DNA of 14,157 bases from JBBILG01 sp037445085 (lineage in GTDB: Bacteria > Pseudomonadota > Gammaproteobacteria > Burkholderiales > Methylophilaceae), in assembly GCA_037445085.1 (NCBI GenBank), contig JBBILG010000046.1:1-14157 (forward strand), read 5' to 3'. The notes under the pieces are model-generated. The model did no database searches, was not told where the DNA came from, and was given only the letters and a program-made list of their open reading frames with translations. The position numbers were made by a program, and so were the translations under genes. Positions 7,082 to 13,061 of this stretch are shown in pieces; within the stretch, counting starts at the first letter, position 1, and each line of letters begins with the position of its first letter.

Positions 7082-7938
7082 AATATCCGGCTACCGCCAC
7101 TTTCGGCCTGCTGTTCGGCGCCACCGTGTGGGGCGTCATCTGGTATCCCTACCGGCTACTGGAACAGGCAGGACTGCCGGGGGCCGCCGCCAGCGCCTTC
7201 ACCTACGCCTGCGCGCTGTTGCTGGGTTTGGCGCTGCTGGGGGCGCTGCACCGCACGCCGCCGCGCATCGGCGCCGGCTTCGCCGCGCTGGCGCTGGCGG
7301 CGGGCTGGACCAATCTCGCCTTCGTGCTGGCGGTCATCGGCGGCGAAGTGATGCGGGTGATGCTGCTGTTCTACCTCGCTCCGCTGTGGACCCTGTTGTT
7401 CGCCCGCCTCATCCTGCATGAGCGGGCCGGCCGGCACGGTCTGGCGGTCATCGCCCTGTCCATGGGCGGCGCCTTCGTCATGCTCTGGCAACCCGGGCAG
7501 GGCCTGCCGCTGCCGCGCAATCCGGCGGAATGGCTGGGCGTGTCGGCCGGCATGACCTTCGCGCTCAGCAACGTCCTCACACGGCGCTTCACCCATCTCA
7601 CCCTGCCGGAAAAATCCCTTGCCGTATGGAGCGGGGCGACTCTACTCGCGCTGCTCTATCTGGCCCTGGATGCCGGACAGCGGCCCGCCATCGCCGCTCT
7701 CGCCGGCGGCGACTGGTGGCTGGTGGCCGGCCTCGGCGCCCTGCTCATGCTCACCACCCTGCTGGTGCAGTACGGCCTCACCCACACCCTGGCCACGCGC
7801 GCCGCGGTGATCTTCCTCTTCGAACTGGTGGTTGCCGCCGTCGCCGCCTATCTGCTTGCAGGCGAAACCCTGGGCGCGCGCGAATGGGCGGGCGGCGCCA
7901 TGATCATCGCCGCCACCCTGTTCGCCCCCCGCCATTGA
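7063..7938 (+). CDS. EamA/DMT-superfamily transporter
   Basis: This is a 291-residue integral membrane protein with about ten hydrophobic helices arranged as two EamA-type repeats. The halves meet near residues 140-155 and each ends in the usual LxxE/GExL region (ARLILHERAGRHG in the first, AYLLAGETLGAREWAG in the second). Members of the drug/metabolite transporter superfamily export amino acids and other small metabolites; the substrate cannot be read from sequence. The only sensible start is TTG 7063, because an in-frame TAA lies at 7057 and the next candidate (GTG near 7126) is already inside helix 1. GGAGG at 7047-7051 could be its ribosome binding site, at a longish 11-base spacing. It starts 16 bases from dapC on the opposite strand. 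Lysine or diaminopimelate export is only a guess from that neighbour. Confidence 0.82.
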   Translation: MGRAATKYPATATFGLLFGATVWGVIWYPYRLLEQAGLPGAAASAFTYACALLLGLALLGALHRTPPRIGAGFAALALAAGWTNLAFVLAVIGGEVMRVMLLFYLAPLWTLLFARLILHERAGRHGLAVIALSMGGAFVMLWQPGQGLPLPRNPAEWLGVSAGMTFALSNVLTRRFTHLTLPEKSLAVWSGATLLALLYLALDAGQRPAIAALAGGDWWLVAGLGALLMLTTLLVQYGLTHTLATRAAVIFLFELVVAAVAAYLLAGETLGAREWAGGAMIIAATLFAPRH

Positions 7939-7944
7939 TCCGTT

Positions 7945-7975
7945 CGCACCCGATCCTCGTGAAATCCGTGGTGCG
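7945..7975. other. Possible stem-loop between convergent transporter and tpiA
   Basis: CGCACC (7945-7950) and GGTGCG (7970-7975) are exact inverted repeats with a 19-base loop in the 65-base gap between the two 3' ends. There is no T-run on either side, so a role as bidirectional terminator is uncertain. Confidence 0.22.
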
Positions 7976-8003
7976 GGCCAAGGATGTCGCGGCAAATGCT
8001 CTG

Positions 8004-8768
8004 TCAAACACCAGGCTGGTTGGCGGCGCGGCAAATGGCGACGAACTCGTCGGCCTTGAGCGAGGCGCGGCCGACCAGGCCGCCGTCGACATCGGGCATG
8101 GCGAACAGCCGCGGCGCGTTGGCCGGCGTCACGCTGCCGCCGTAGAGGATGCGGATATTCGCGGCGATGTCAGGGTCGCAGCGGGCTACCCGGTGGCGGA
8201 TGAATGCGTGCACTTCCTGCGCCTGCTCGGGGGTGGCCGGGGTGTCGGTGCCCACCGCCCAAAGGGGTTCGTAAGCCAGCACGGCGTGTTGCAGCACGCC
8301 GGGGCCATAGCGGCGCAGGACGGAATCAAGCTGGCGGCCGACGATGTATTCGGTCCAGTCCGATTCGCGTTCCTCGTGCGATTCCCCCATGCAGAAAATA
8401 GGCGTGAGGCCGGCCTCGATTGCGGCGAGAAAGCGCGCAGCGGCGGTGTCGTCGGTCTCGTGGAACTGGATGCGTCGCTCCGAATGGCCGACCAGGACAT
8501 GGGTGCAGCCGTAGTCCAGCACCATCTGCGGCGAGACCGTGCCGGTGAGGGCGCCGTTCCTGGTGGAACAGATGTTCTGCGCGCCCCAGGCGATGTTGCT
8601 GTGGCGGAGCATTTCCTGCGCCTGACACAGGTAAGGGTAGGGCACGCATACCACGTAGTCGGCGTTGCGCCAGTCGTGCAGTCCCGCCAGCAGCGTGCCC
8701 AGCAGCGCACGGTTGCCGGCGATGCTGCCGTTCATTTTCCAGTTGCCCACGACCAGCTTGCGACGCAT
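8004..8768 (-). CDS. tpiA: Triosephosphate isomerase
   Basis: TpiA interconverts dihydroxyacetone phosphate and glyceraldehyde 3-phosphate in glycolysis and gluconeogenesis. The 254-residue product has the complete active site: Asn9 and Lys11 in VVGNWKMNGS, His95 in VLVGHSERR, and the catalytic base Glu167 in AYEPLWAVGT. The phosphate-binding loops ILYGGSVTPAN and VDGGLVGRASL are also present. In many proteobacteria tpiA is followed by secG and the nuo operon; here it is instead the last gene of the - strand run and meets a transporter head-on. It has its own likely promoter in the 73-base gap after yqaA. Confidence 0.98.
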   Translation of the reverse strand: MRRKLVVGNWKMNGSIAGNRALLGTLLAGLHDWRNADYVVCVPYPYLCQAQEMLRHSNIAWGAQNICSTRNGALTGTVSPQMVLDYGCTHVLVGHSERRIQFHETDDTAAARFLAAIEAGLTPIFCMGESHEERESDWTEYIVGRQLDSVLRRYGPGVLQHAVLAYEPLWAVGTDTPATPEQAQEVHAFIRHRVARCDPDIAANIRILYGGSVTPANAPRLFAMPDVDGGLVGRASLKADEFVAICRAANQPGV

Positions 8769-8799
8769 TCAGATTTCCCGGTTCGGATGATTGCGCGTC

Positions 8800-8827
8800 A
8801 TCATAGCAGCATCGCCTGCACGGGCAA
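8800..8827 (-). promoter_or_regulatory. Candidate tpiA promoter
   Basis: On the - strand TTGCCC (8822-8827) and TATGAT (8800-8805, five of six to consensus) are 16 bases apart. The predicted start of transcription lies near 8793, leaving a leader of about 25 bases before the tpiA ATG. Confidence 0.4.
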
Positions 8828-8841
8828 AGCGGCCGGCCCGC

Positions 8842-9420
8842 TCATCCGTTGTAGAGGATGATGGCGATGGCCAGGGCGGCCACGGTGATCCAGCCGAGGA
8901 TGTCAACATAGCGGTGCAAGGTTTTTTCCATGCGTTCTCCGCCCCATGCCATGAGCCACGCCACCAGGTAGAAACGCGCGCCACGGCCGACGATGGATGC
9001 CAGGGTGAATGGCAGCAGCGCCATGCCCAGCACGCCGGCGGCGATGGTGAACATCTTGTAGGGGATGGGAGAGAAACCGGCGATGACGACCGCCCAGAAG
9101 CCCCAGCGCCGGAACCACTCGACGGCGAGCTGGTAGCTTTCCCGGTAGCCGCCGGATTGCAGCCACGGCTGGACGAGCTCGAAAGCAAAGTGGCCGATGA
9201 GGTAGCCGAACAGCCCGCCGGCGACCGAGGTCAGCGTGGTGAGCAGGGCCAGGCGCCAGGCGCGCGCCGGTGTCGCCAGGCACATCGGCGCCAGCATGAC
9301 ATCCGGTGGAATGGGGAAGAACGACGATTCGGCAAAGCTCAGGCCGCCCAGGTACAGGGGCGCGCGGGGATGGCGCGCCCATTGCATGACGCGGGCATAG
9401 AGGGGGGAGAATAGCTTCAT
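8842..9420 (-). CDS. yqaA: YqaA-type DedA-family membrane protein
   Basis: The 192-residue membrane protein belongs to the DedA/SNARE-associated (VTT) superfamily, YqaA subgroup. It has an N-terminal amphipathic stretch, then GGLSFAESSFFPIPPDVML, a re-entrant-loop motif with the conserved Glu and Pro residues of this group. A second half follows with GFSPIPYKMFTIAAGVLG and a GRGARFYLVAW segment. About four to five hydrophobic segments are visible. DedA-like proteins are linked to lipid scrambling and membrane homeostasis, but the YqaA subgroup is poorly characterised. The start ATG 9420 follows a good Shine-Dalgarno (AAGGA), which lies in a tandem repeat. The broken mltB lies 114 bases upstream. 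Confidence 0.88.
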   Translation of the reverse strand: MKLFSPLYARVMQWARHPRAPLYLGGLSFAESSFFPIPPDVMLAPMCLATPARAWRLALLTTLTSVAGGLFGYLIGHFAFELVQPWLQSGGYRESYQLAVEWFRRWGFWAVVIAGFSPIPYKMFTIAAGVLGMALLPFTLASIVGRGARFYLVAWLMAWGGERMEKTLHRYVDILGWITVAALAIAIILYNG

Positions 9421-9447
9421 GGATGTCCTTGGATGTCCTTGGATGTC
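9421..9447 (-). repeat. Tandem 10-bp repeat duplicating the yqaA ribosome binding site
   Basis: GGATGTCCTT occurs twice in a row (9421-9440) and is followed by a partial third copy, GGATGTC (9441-9447). Read on the yqaA mRNA strand each full unit contributes AAGGACATCC, so two AAGGA sites lie 5 and 15 bases before the ATG. The proximal site has normal spacing. Confidence 0.85.
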
Positions 9448-9462
9448 GATTCCCGAGCCTGC

Positions 9463-9481
9463 TCCGGCAGGTTTTGCCGGA
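9463..9481. other. Stem-loop between mltB and yqaA
   Basis: TCCGGCA (9463-9469) and TGCCGGA (9475-9481) form a perfect 7-bp stem with a 5-base loop, 54 bases beyond the restored mltB stop. No T-run follows on the - strand, so it may be an mRNA 3'-end stabiliser or a weak pause site rather than a terminator. Confidence 0.35.
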
Positions 9482-9534
9482 TGGAGACAAGCGGTCGGAT
9501 AAGGATTTTTGAGCTGGCAGCCCCGGCCGATTTC

Positions 9535-10757
9535 TTACGGCCCGGCGGTCGCTTCCTTCCACAGCCGCGCCACCTGTTCCAGCAGGTCGTGCGAGGCATA
9601 GCCGTCGGCAGGCAGTTGATGATGGAGCTGATAGCGGCGGATGGCGGCTTCGGTGCGCGCGCCGGGGATGCCGTCCGCCGTTCCGGCATCGAAGCCGGTG
9701 TCGTTGAGCGCCTGCTGCAGCTCGCGCCACTGGGCGTGGCTGAGGCCGGGCTCGTCGACCAGCATGCCGGCGAGCGGCGGGCCGCCCTGGATGCGCTTGG
9801 CGAGGTGGGCCACCGACAGCGCATAATGTGTCGAGCGGTTCCATTGCATAAGCACGTCGAAGTTGTCGAACGCCATGAAGGCGGCACCGCGCCAGCCCTG
9901 CGGCAGCAGGATGGCGGCCGGCAAATCTTCCGCCGGCCATGCCGCGCCGCCGGCGATGACGATCCCCTGTGCGCGCCATTCGGCGACCGGGCGCCGCCGT
10001 TCGAGCTGTGCCTGCTGCCAGTCGAAGCCGGCTGGCAGCACGACCTCGACCGCGACGGGTACGTCGCGGCGCAGCCGGCACGTTGCAGATAATGGCCGGC
10101 GGAATGCAGGGCATCGTCCAGCGAGCTCCAGACATCGATGCTGCCGTCACCGTCGCCATCCACGGCGTAAGCGCGGAAGGTGGAGGGCATGAACTGCATG
10201 TGGCCCATGGCGCCGGCCCAGGAGCCCCACATGGCGTCCGCCGTGATGTGGCCGGCTTCGAGGATGTGCAGGGCGTCCAGCAGTTGGGCACGGAAGAACG
10301 CGCTGCGGCGGCCGTCATGGGCCAGCGTGGCCAGCGCGGCCGGCACGGCGTAGTCTCCCATGTTGCGGCCATAGCCGGTTTCCAGCCCCCACAGGGCGAC
10401 CAGCACGGCGGCGGGCACGCCGTGGCGCTGCTCGACCGCTTCCAGCAGCGGCCGCTGCAGTTCCAGTTGCCGCTGGCCGGCGGCGATGCTGCGTTCATGC
10501 ACGCGCCGGTTGAGGTACTGGGCGAAGGTCTGGACGAATTCCGGCTGGTGCCGGTCCAGCGCGATGACCTGCGGCAGCGGCCGCAGATCCCGCAGCGCCG
10601 CGTCCAGCGTGGCATCGGAGATGCCGAGCGTTTGTGCTTCCTGGCGCAGGGCGGCCAGCCAGTCGACGAAGCCGGCGTTGCTCGTGGCGGCGGCGCTGCC
10701 GGGGCCGGCGAGCACGGCGGCCGCGAGAACGAGCAGGGTGCGGAAGTCGGTGCGCAT
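9535..10757 (-). pseudogene. mltB: MltB-type lytic murein transglycosylase, broken by a 1-base deletion
   Basis: This family cleaves the MurNAc-GlcNAc bond of peptidoglycan with formation of 1,6-anhydro-MurNAc in the periplasm. A signal peptide (about residues 1-24, LLVLAAAVLAGPGSAAA) is followed by the catalytic domain with Glu126 in ALWGLETGYGRNMGDY, then HMQFMPSTFRAYAVDGDGDG. The frame breaks at codon 229, around 10071-10073. Upstream it reads HYLQRAG; one extra base there would continue as W-R-R-D-V-P-V-A-V-E-V-V-L-P-A-G-F-D-W in the next frame, the expected family sequence. That second frame carries the rest of the catalytic domain and a C-terminal peptidoglycan-binding domain (about 340-400), ending at TAA 9535-9537. 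With one base restored the protein would be 407 residues, normal for the family. A recent mutation and a sequencing error are both possible. Unshifted translation runs to 9417 with non-coding-like residues. Confidence 0.85.
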
Positions 10758-10770
10758 GGAAATGCTCTTG

Positions 10771-11829
10771 TCAGGGGGCCGGGTTCATGTAGCGCAGGTG
10801 CAGGGCTTCGATTTCTTCCAGTATGCCGGCATCCGGCGGTTTTGCCCAGACGGCGAGGTTTTCCTCGAGCTGGGTCAGGCTGGTGGCGCCGACGAGGGCG
10901 CTGGTGACAAACCAGCGGTGCATGACGAAGGACAGCGCCAGGGTGGCGGGCGACAGGCCGTGCTTCGCGGCCAGCCCGGCATAGGCCGCCGTGGCCGGGC
11001 GGACGTTGGGCTTGTCGTAGCGCTGGGCGAAGCCGGGAAACAGCGTGACGCGGCCCCGTGCCGCCGGATCGACGACATATTTGCCGGAAAGATGGCCGAA
11101 AGCCAGCGGCGAATAGGCGAGCAGGCCGACCTGTTCGCGATGGACGATCTCGGCGAGGCCGAACTCGAAGCCGCGGTTGATCAGGTTGTAGCAGTTCTGG
11201 ACGGAGGCGATGCGCGGCAGGCCGTATTCCCCGGCGAGCCTGAGGAACTGCATCACGCCCCACGGCGTCTCGTTGGACACGCCGACGGCGCGCACCTTGC
11301 CTTCGCGCACCAGCTCCGCCAGCACCTCCAGCTGCGCGCGGATCGGCACCCAATGTTTGGGCTCGCCGTTTTCGTCGTATTCCTGTGCCGGGTCGAACTG
11401 GTACTGGCCGAACATCGGCACGTTGCGTTCCGGCCAGTGCAGTTGATAAAGGTCGATGTAGTCGGTGCGCAGGCGCCCGAGCGAGCCCTCGACGGCGGCG
11501 CGGATGTTGGCGCGGTCGAGCGCCTTGGGGCCGCCGCGGATCCATGGCATGCCGCGGCGCGGCCCGGCCACCTTGGTGGCGAGGATGATGCGGTCACGCG
11601 GTTGCCGCTTCAGCCAGTTGCCGACGATGGTTTCGGTGCGGGTGCAGGTGTCGGCGCGCGGCGGCACCGGGTACATTTCGGCGGTGTCGATGAAATTGAC
11701 GCCGCGGCTCACGGCGCAGTCCAGCTGCGCGTGCGCCTCGGCCTCGTCGTTCTGCTGGCCGAAGGTCATGGTGCCGAGGCAGACGGCGGAGACTTGCAGA
11801 TCGCTGGTGCCGAGTCGCCGGTATTCCAT
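10771..11829 (-). CDS. tas: Tas-like NADP(H)-dependent aldo/keto reductase
   Basis: The 352-residue product is an aldo/keto reductase of the E. coli Tas type. It has the (beta/alpha)8-barrel tetrad: Asp48 and Tyr53 (FIDTAEMYPVPP), Lys86 (IILATKVAG) and His131 (YQLHWPERN). The RGGPKALDRANIRAAVEGSL block is followed by a long insert containing FDPAQEYDENGEPKHW, characteristic of this subgroup. Cofactor-binding parts are VGVSNETPWGVM and the late GATSLTQLEENLAVW. The physiological substrate is not known. It sits 9 bases after rbgA and 13 before mltB, indicating a shared transcript. No Shine-Dalgarno precedes the ATG (the bases are CTTCCTCC), so translation may depend on coupling to rbgA. The symbol rests on similarity only. 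Confidence 0.88.
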   Translation of the reverse strand: MEYRRLGTSDLQVSAVCLGTMTFGQQNDEAEAHAQLDCAVSRGVNFIDTAEMYPVPPRADTCTRTETIVGNWLKRQPRDRIILATKVAGPRRGMPWIRGGPKALDRANIRAAVEGSLGRLRTDYIDLYQLHWPERNVPMFGQYQFDPAQEYDENGEPKHWVPIRAQLEVLAELVREGKVRAVGVSNETPWGVMQFLRLAGEYGLPRIASVQNCYNLINRGFEFGLAEIVHREQVGLLAYSPLAFGHLSGKYVVDPAARGRVTLFPGFAQRYDKPNVRPATAAYAGLAAKHGLSPATLALSFVMHRWFVTSALVGATSLTQLEENLAVWAKPPDAGILEEIEALHLRYMNPAP

Positions 11830-11838
11830 GGAGGAAGC

Positions 11839-12753
11839 TCAGGCGTCCGCGGCCGTTGCGTCGGTGTCCTCATCGGACGTGTCCGGCGCGTCCGCGCCGG
11901 CTGCCAGCATGGCGGCGCGGCTGGCCGGGGTTTCCAGGCTGATGCGGCCGAGCGCGCCGGAACGGTAATCGGTGAGCAGGGTGATGGCGGCCTTTTCCAG
12001 GTCGGGTTCGCCACCCTTGACGCGATAGCCGCGCCGCTTCGCAATGATTTCGATCAGGGCGATGCCGTCGAGGCCCGCGGTCTCGCACGGGTAGCGCGCG
12101 GCGAGCAGGGACGGGTAGCGCGCCAGCAGTAGATTGCCGAGGAAGGCGGCGACTTCCTCCTCGATCACCGCGTTGCGGCCGATGGCATGGCTGGCGGCAA
12201 GCATGTAGCCGTCCGCGTCGTGGCGGATTTTCGGCCACATCAGCCCCGGCGTGTCGTACAGGATCACCTGGTCGCTCAGCGCCATGCGCTGCTGGCTCTT
12301 GGTCACCGCCGGCTCGTCGCCCACCCTGGCGACGCGGCGGTTGAGCAGGGCGTTCATCAGCGTGGACTTGCCGACGTTGGGAATGCCCATGATCATGAGG
12401 CGCAGCGGCTTGAGGTTGCTGCCGCGGTGCGGCGCCAGGTCGCGGCACAGGGCGATCACCCTGGCGGCGTCGCCCGGTTTCTTGCACGACAGCGCCACCG
12501 CCTTCACGCCCGGCTGCCTGTCGTAGAAACCGAGCCAGGCGTGGGTGGCGGCGGGGTCAGCGAGATCGGCCTTGTTGAGGATTTTCAGGCAGGGCCGCTG
12601 GCGCTCAAGACGCAGCTCCTCGATCATGGGATTGGTGCTGGCGGCGGGCAGGCGCGCATCCAGCACCTCGATGACGACATCGACGAACTCCAGGGTCTCG
12701 GCCGCCTTCTTGCGCGCCGAGGTCATGTGCCCGGGGAACCACTGGATAGCCAT
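11839..12753 (-). CDS. rbgA: Ribosome biogenesis GTPase YlqF/RbgA
   Basis: RbgA/YlqF is a circularly permuted GTPase that acts in late assembly of the 50S ribosomal subunit in Bacillus; the role in proteobacteria is less studied. The 304-residue product begins MAIQWFPGHMTSARKK, a family signature. The GTPase motifs appear in permuted order: G4 NKAD at 60-63, G1 GIPNVGKST at 123-131, a G2 Thr near 151, and G3 DTPG at 167-170. A C-terminal helical region with DYRSGALGRISLETP matches the RNA-binding part. It ends in an acidic, low-complexity tail (DTSDEDTDATAADA). It heads the rbgA-tas-mltB run. No Shine-Dalgarno is seen before ATG 12753, and the palindromic element lies only 34 bases upstream (29 counting its flanking repeat). 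Confidence 0.94.
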   Translation of the reverse strand: MAIQWFPGHMTSARKKAAETLEFVDVVIEVLDARLPAASTNPMIEELRLERQRPCLKILNKADLADPAATHAWLGFYDRQPGVKAVALSCKKPGDAARVIALCRDLAPHRGSNLKPLRLMIMGIPNVGKSTLMNALLNRRVARVGDEPAVTKSQQRMALSDQVILYDTPGLMWPKIRHDADGYMLAASHAIGRNAVIEEEVAAFLGNLLLARYPSLLAARYPCETAGLDGIALIEIIAKRRGYRVKGGEPDLEKAAITLLTDYRSGALGRISLETPASRAAMLAAGADAPDTSDEDTDATAADA

Positions 12754-12782
12754 GGCTGGGTATTCGGGACCGAAGATGCGCC

Positions 12783-12811
12783 ATTATCCCAGATTATCCA
12801 TTAGGTCCAAA
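12783..12811 (-). promoter_or_regulatory. Possible outward promoter at the edge of the palindromic element, toward rbgA
   Basis: On the - strand TTTGGA (12806-12811, inside the element) and GATAAT (12783-12788, five of six to consensus, spanning the element edge) are 17 bases apart. Transcription would start near 12776, about 23 bases before the rbgA ATG. The -35 match is weak. Confidence 0.3.
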
Positions 12812-12819
12812 GCACGGCT

Positions 12820-12843
12820 GTAGGAGCGGCGCCCTCGCCGCGA
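12820..12843 (+). repeat. REP unit 1 (GTAG type)
   Basis: GTAG at 12820-12823 is followed by GA and the hairpin GCGGCG-CCCT-CGCCGC (12826-12841). A GTAG tetranucleotide next to a GC-rich hairpin is the hallmark of REP sequences in Pseudomonas, Xanthomonadaceae and other proteobacteria. Confidence 0.85.
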
Positions 12844-12856
12844 TTGCGGGCGCACA

Positions 12857-12880
12857 TCGCGGCGAGGGCGCCGCTCCTAC
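12857..12880 (-). repeat. REP unit 2 (GTAG type, inverted)
   Basis: This is the exact reverse complement of unit 1 (hairpin plus CTAC at 12877-12880), 13 bases after it. Two REPs in head-to-head order form a classic BIME. Confidence 0.85.
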
Positions 12881-12920
12881 AGCCGTGCGCTTTGGACCTA
12901 ATGGATAATCTGGGATTATG

Positions 12921-12962
12921 GGATTTTGAGTCCGCTGCGTCTACCGATTCCGCCATCCCGGC
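12921..12962 (-). pseudogene. 5' half of tRNA-Leu(CAA), 3' half missing
   Basis: Read on the - strand from 12962 the sequence gives an acceptor strand GCCGGGA, then TG, a D-arm GCGGAATCGGTAGACGC, and an anticodon arm GCGGA-CTCAAAA-TCC with anticodon CAA. These 42 bases fit the first half of a bacterial tRNA-Leu(CAA) closely. After TCC the expected GC, long variable arm, T-arm and the 3' acceptor strand TCCCGGC with CCA are absent; instead CATAAT and the palindromic element follow. I found no 3' half elsewhere in the window. Removing the element and one ATTAT does not restore a tRNA, because the next bases (GGCGCATCTTCGG) do not form a T-arm. It cannot make a normal tRNA as it stands. Confidence 0.8.
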
Positions 12963-12965
12963 CAA

Positions 12966-13020
12966 GAGCCCATCCAGCAGGTTTGACCCATCGCGGTGGA
13001 TGACTTGCTGAAACGGGCTC
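12966..13020. promoter_or_regulatory. Long imperfect stem-loop upstream of queA
   Basis: GAGCCC (12966-12971) pairs with GGGCTC (13015-13020). Inside it CAGCA pairs with TGCTG, and at the tip CATC pairs with GATG around GCGGTG. On the + strand it would lie in the queA leader, about 40 bases before the start; on the - strand it lies in the leader of the tRNA-Leu fragment. No T-run follows. It does not match the preQ1 riboswitch classes I know. Confidence 0.4.
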
Positions 13021-13033
13021 CAAGGAAGTCGGC

Positions 13034-13039
13034 ATTATA
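13034..13039 (-). promoter_or_regulatory. Perfect -10 box on the - strand upstream of the tRNA-Leu fragment
   Basis: TATAAT followed by GCC reads toward the tRNA-Leu fragment, about 70 bases before its 5' end. No good -35 is visible at 16-18 bases. It may be the relic promoter of the tRNA gene and could still transcribe the fragment and the element. Confidence 0.35.
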
Positions 13040-13061
13040 GCGAAGATCGTCCAGGAGTTGC

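Larger units (their letters stand above)
12788..12914. mobile_element. 127-bp palindromic MITE-like element containing an inverted REP doublet (BIME)
   Basis: The element begins CCCAGATTATCCATTAGG and ends with the reverse complement. The two arms match over their whole length except for one extra GC in the right arm (near 12888-12889), leaving a central loop of about 11 bases (12845-12855). Each arm has an outer part of about 32-34 bases and an inner REP unit. It contains no open reading frame of note and no transposase. It sits between rbgA and queA, in intergenic DNA beside a tRNA-Leu fragment. The same left arm recurs exactly after queA. Terminal inverted repeats, a 5-bp flanking duplication and a second copy nearby fit a non-autonomous mobile element. 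The GTAG-headed inner units fit REP elements moved by RAYT (Y1 transposase-like) proteins. Confidence 0.8.
12783..12919. repeat. 5-bp direct repeat ATTAT flanking the palindrome (likely target-site duplication)
   Basis: ATTAT at 12783-12787 directly precedes the palindrome and ATTAT at 12915-12919 directly follows it. Removing the element and one copy leaves CCATTATGG, itself a palindromic site. The second element copy (14105 onward) has different flanking bases (GGTTATCAA), so ATTAT is not part of the element. Confidence 0.6.

Noticed and set aside
8828..8842. AGCGG-CCGGC-CCGCT hairpin at the yqaA stop as a terminator
   Set aside because: The stem is only 5 bp and only two T residues follow on the - strand, too weak to call.
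7530..8861. 443-codon open frame on the + strand
   Set aside because: It runs out of frame through the transporter and antisense to tpiA, which has a complete active site.
8903..11545. 880-codon open frame on the - strand
   Set aside because: It overlaps yqaA, mltB and the aldo/keto reductase on the same strand in another frame. Its translation is Arg/Ala/Pro-rich with no domain, as expected in GC-rich DNA.
10486..12132. 548-codon open frame on the + strand
   Set aside because: It is antisense to mltB, tas and rbgA, all recognisable on the other strand.
12754..12782. Missing tRNA-Leu 3' half lying between the element and rbgA
   Set aside because: The 29 bases contain no T-arm and no TCCCGGC acceptor strand. 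A partial pairing of CCCAGCC with the 5' end is one mismatch off and lacks the rest of the tRNA.
12788..12914. CRISPR or intrinsic terminator explanation for the palindrome
   Set aside because: There is no spacer-repeat array, the arms are too long for a terminator and have no T-run, and the GTAG-headed hairpins fit REP elements.
12963..13022. A second tRNA on the - strand, suggested by a 7-bp acceptor-like pairing (GGAGCCC/GGGCTCT)
   Set aside because: Only 57 bases are enclosed, with no D-arm, no T-loop consensus and no CCA end.
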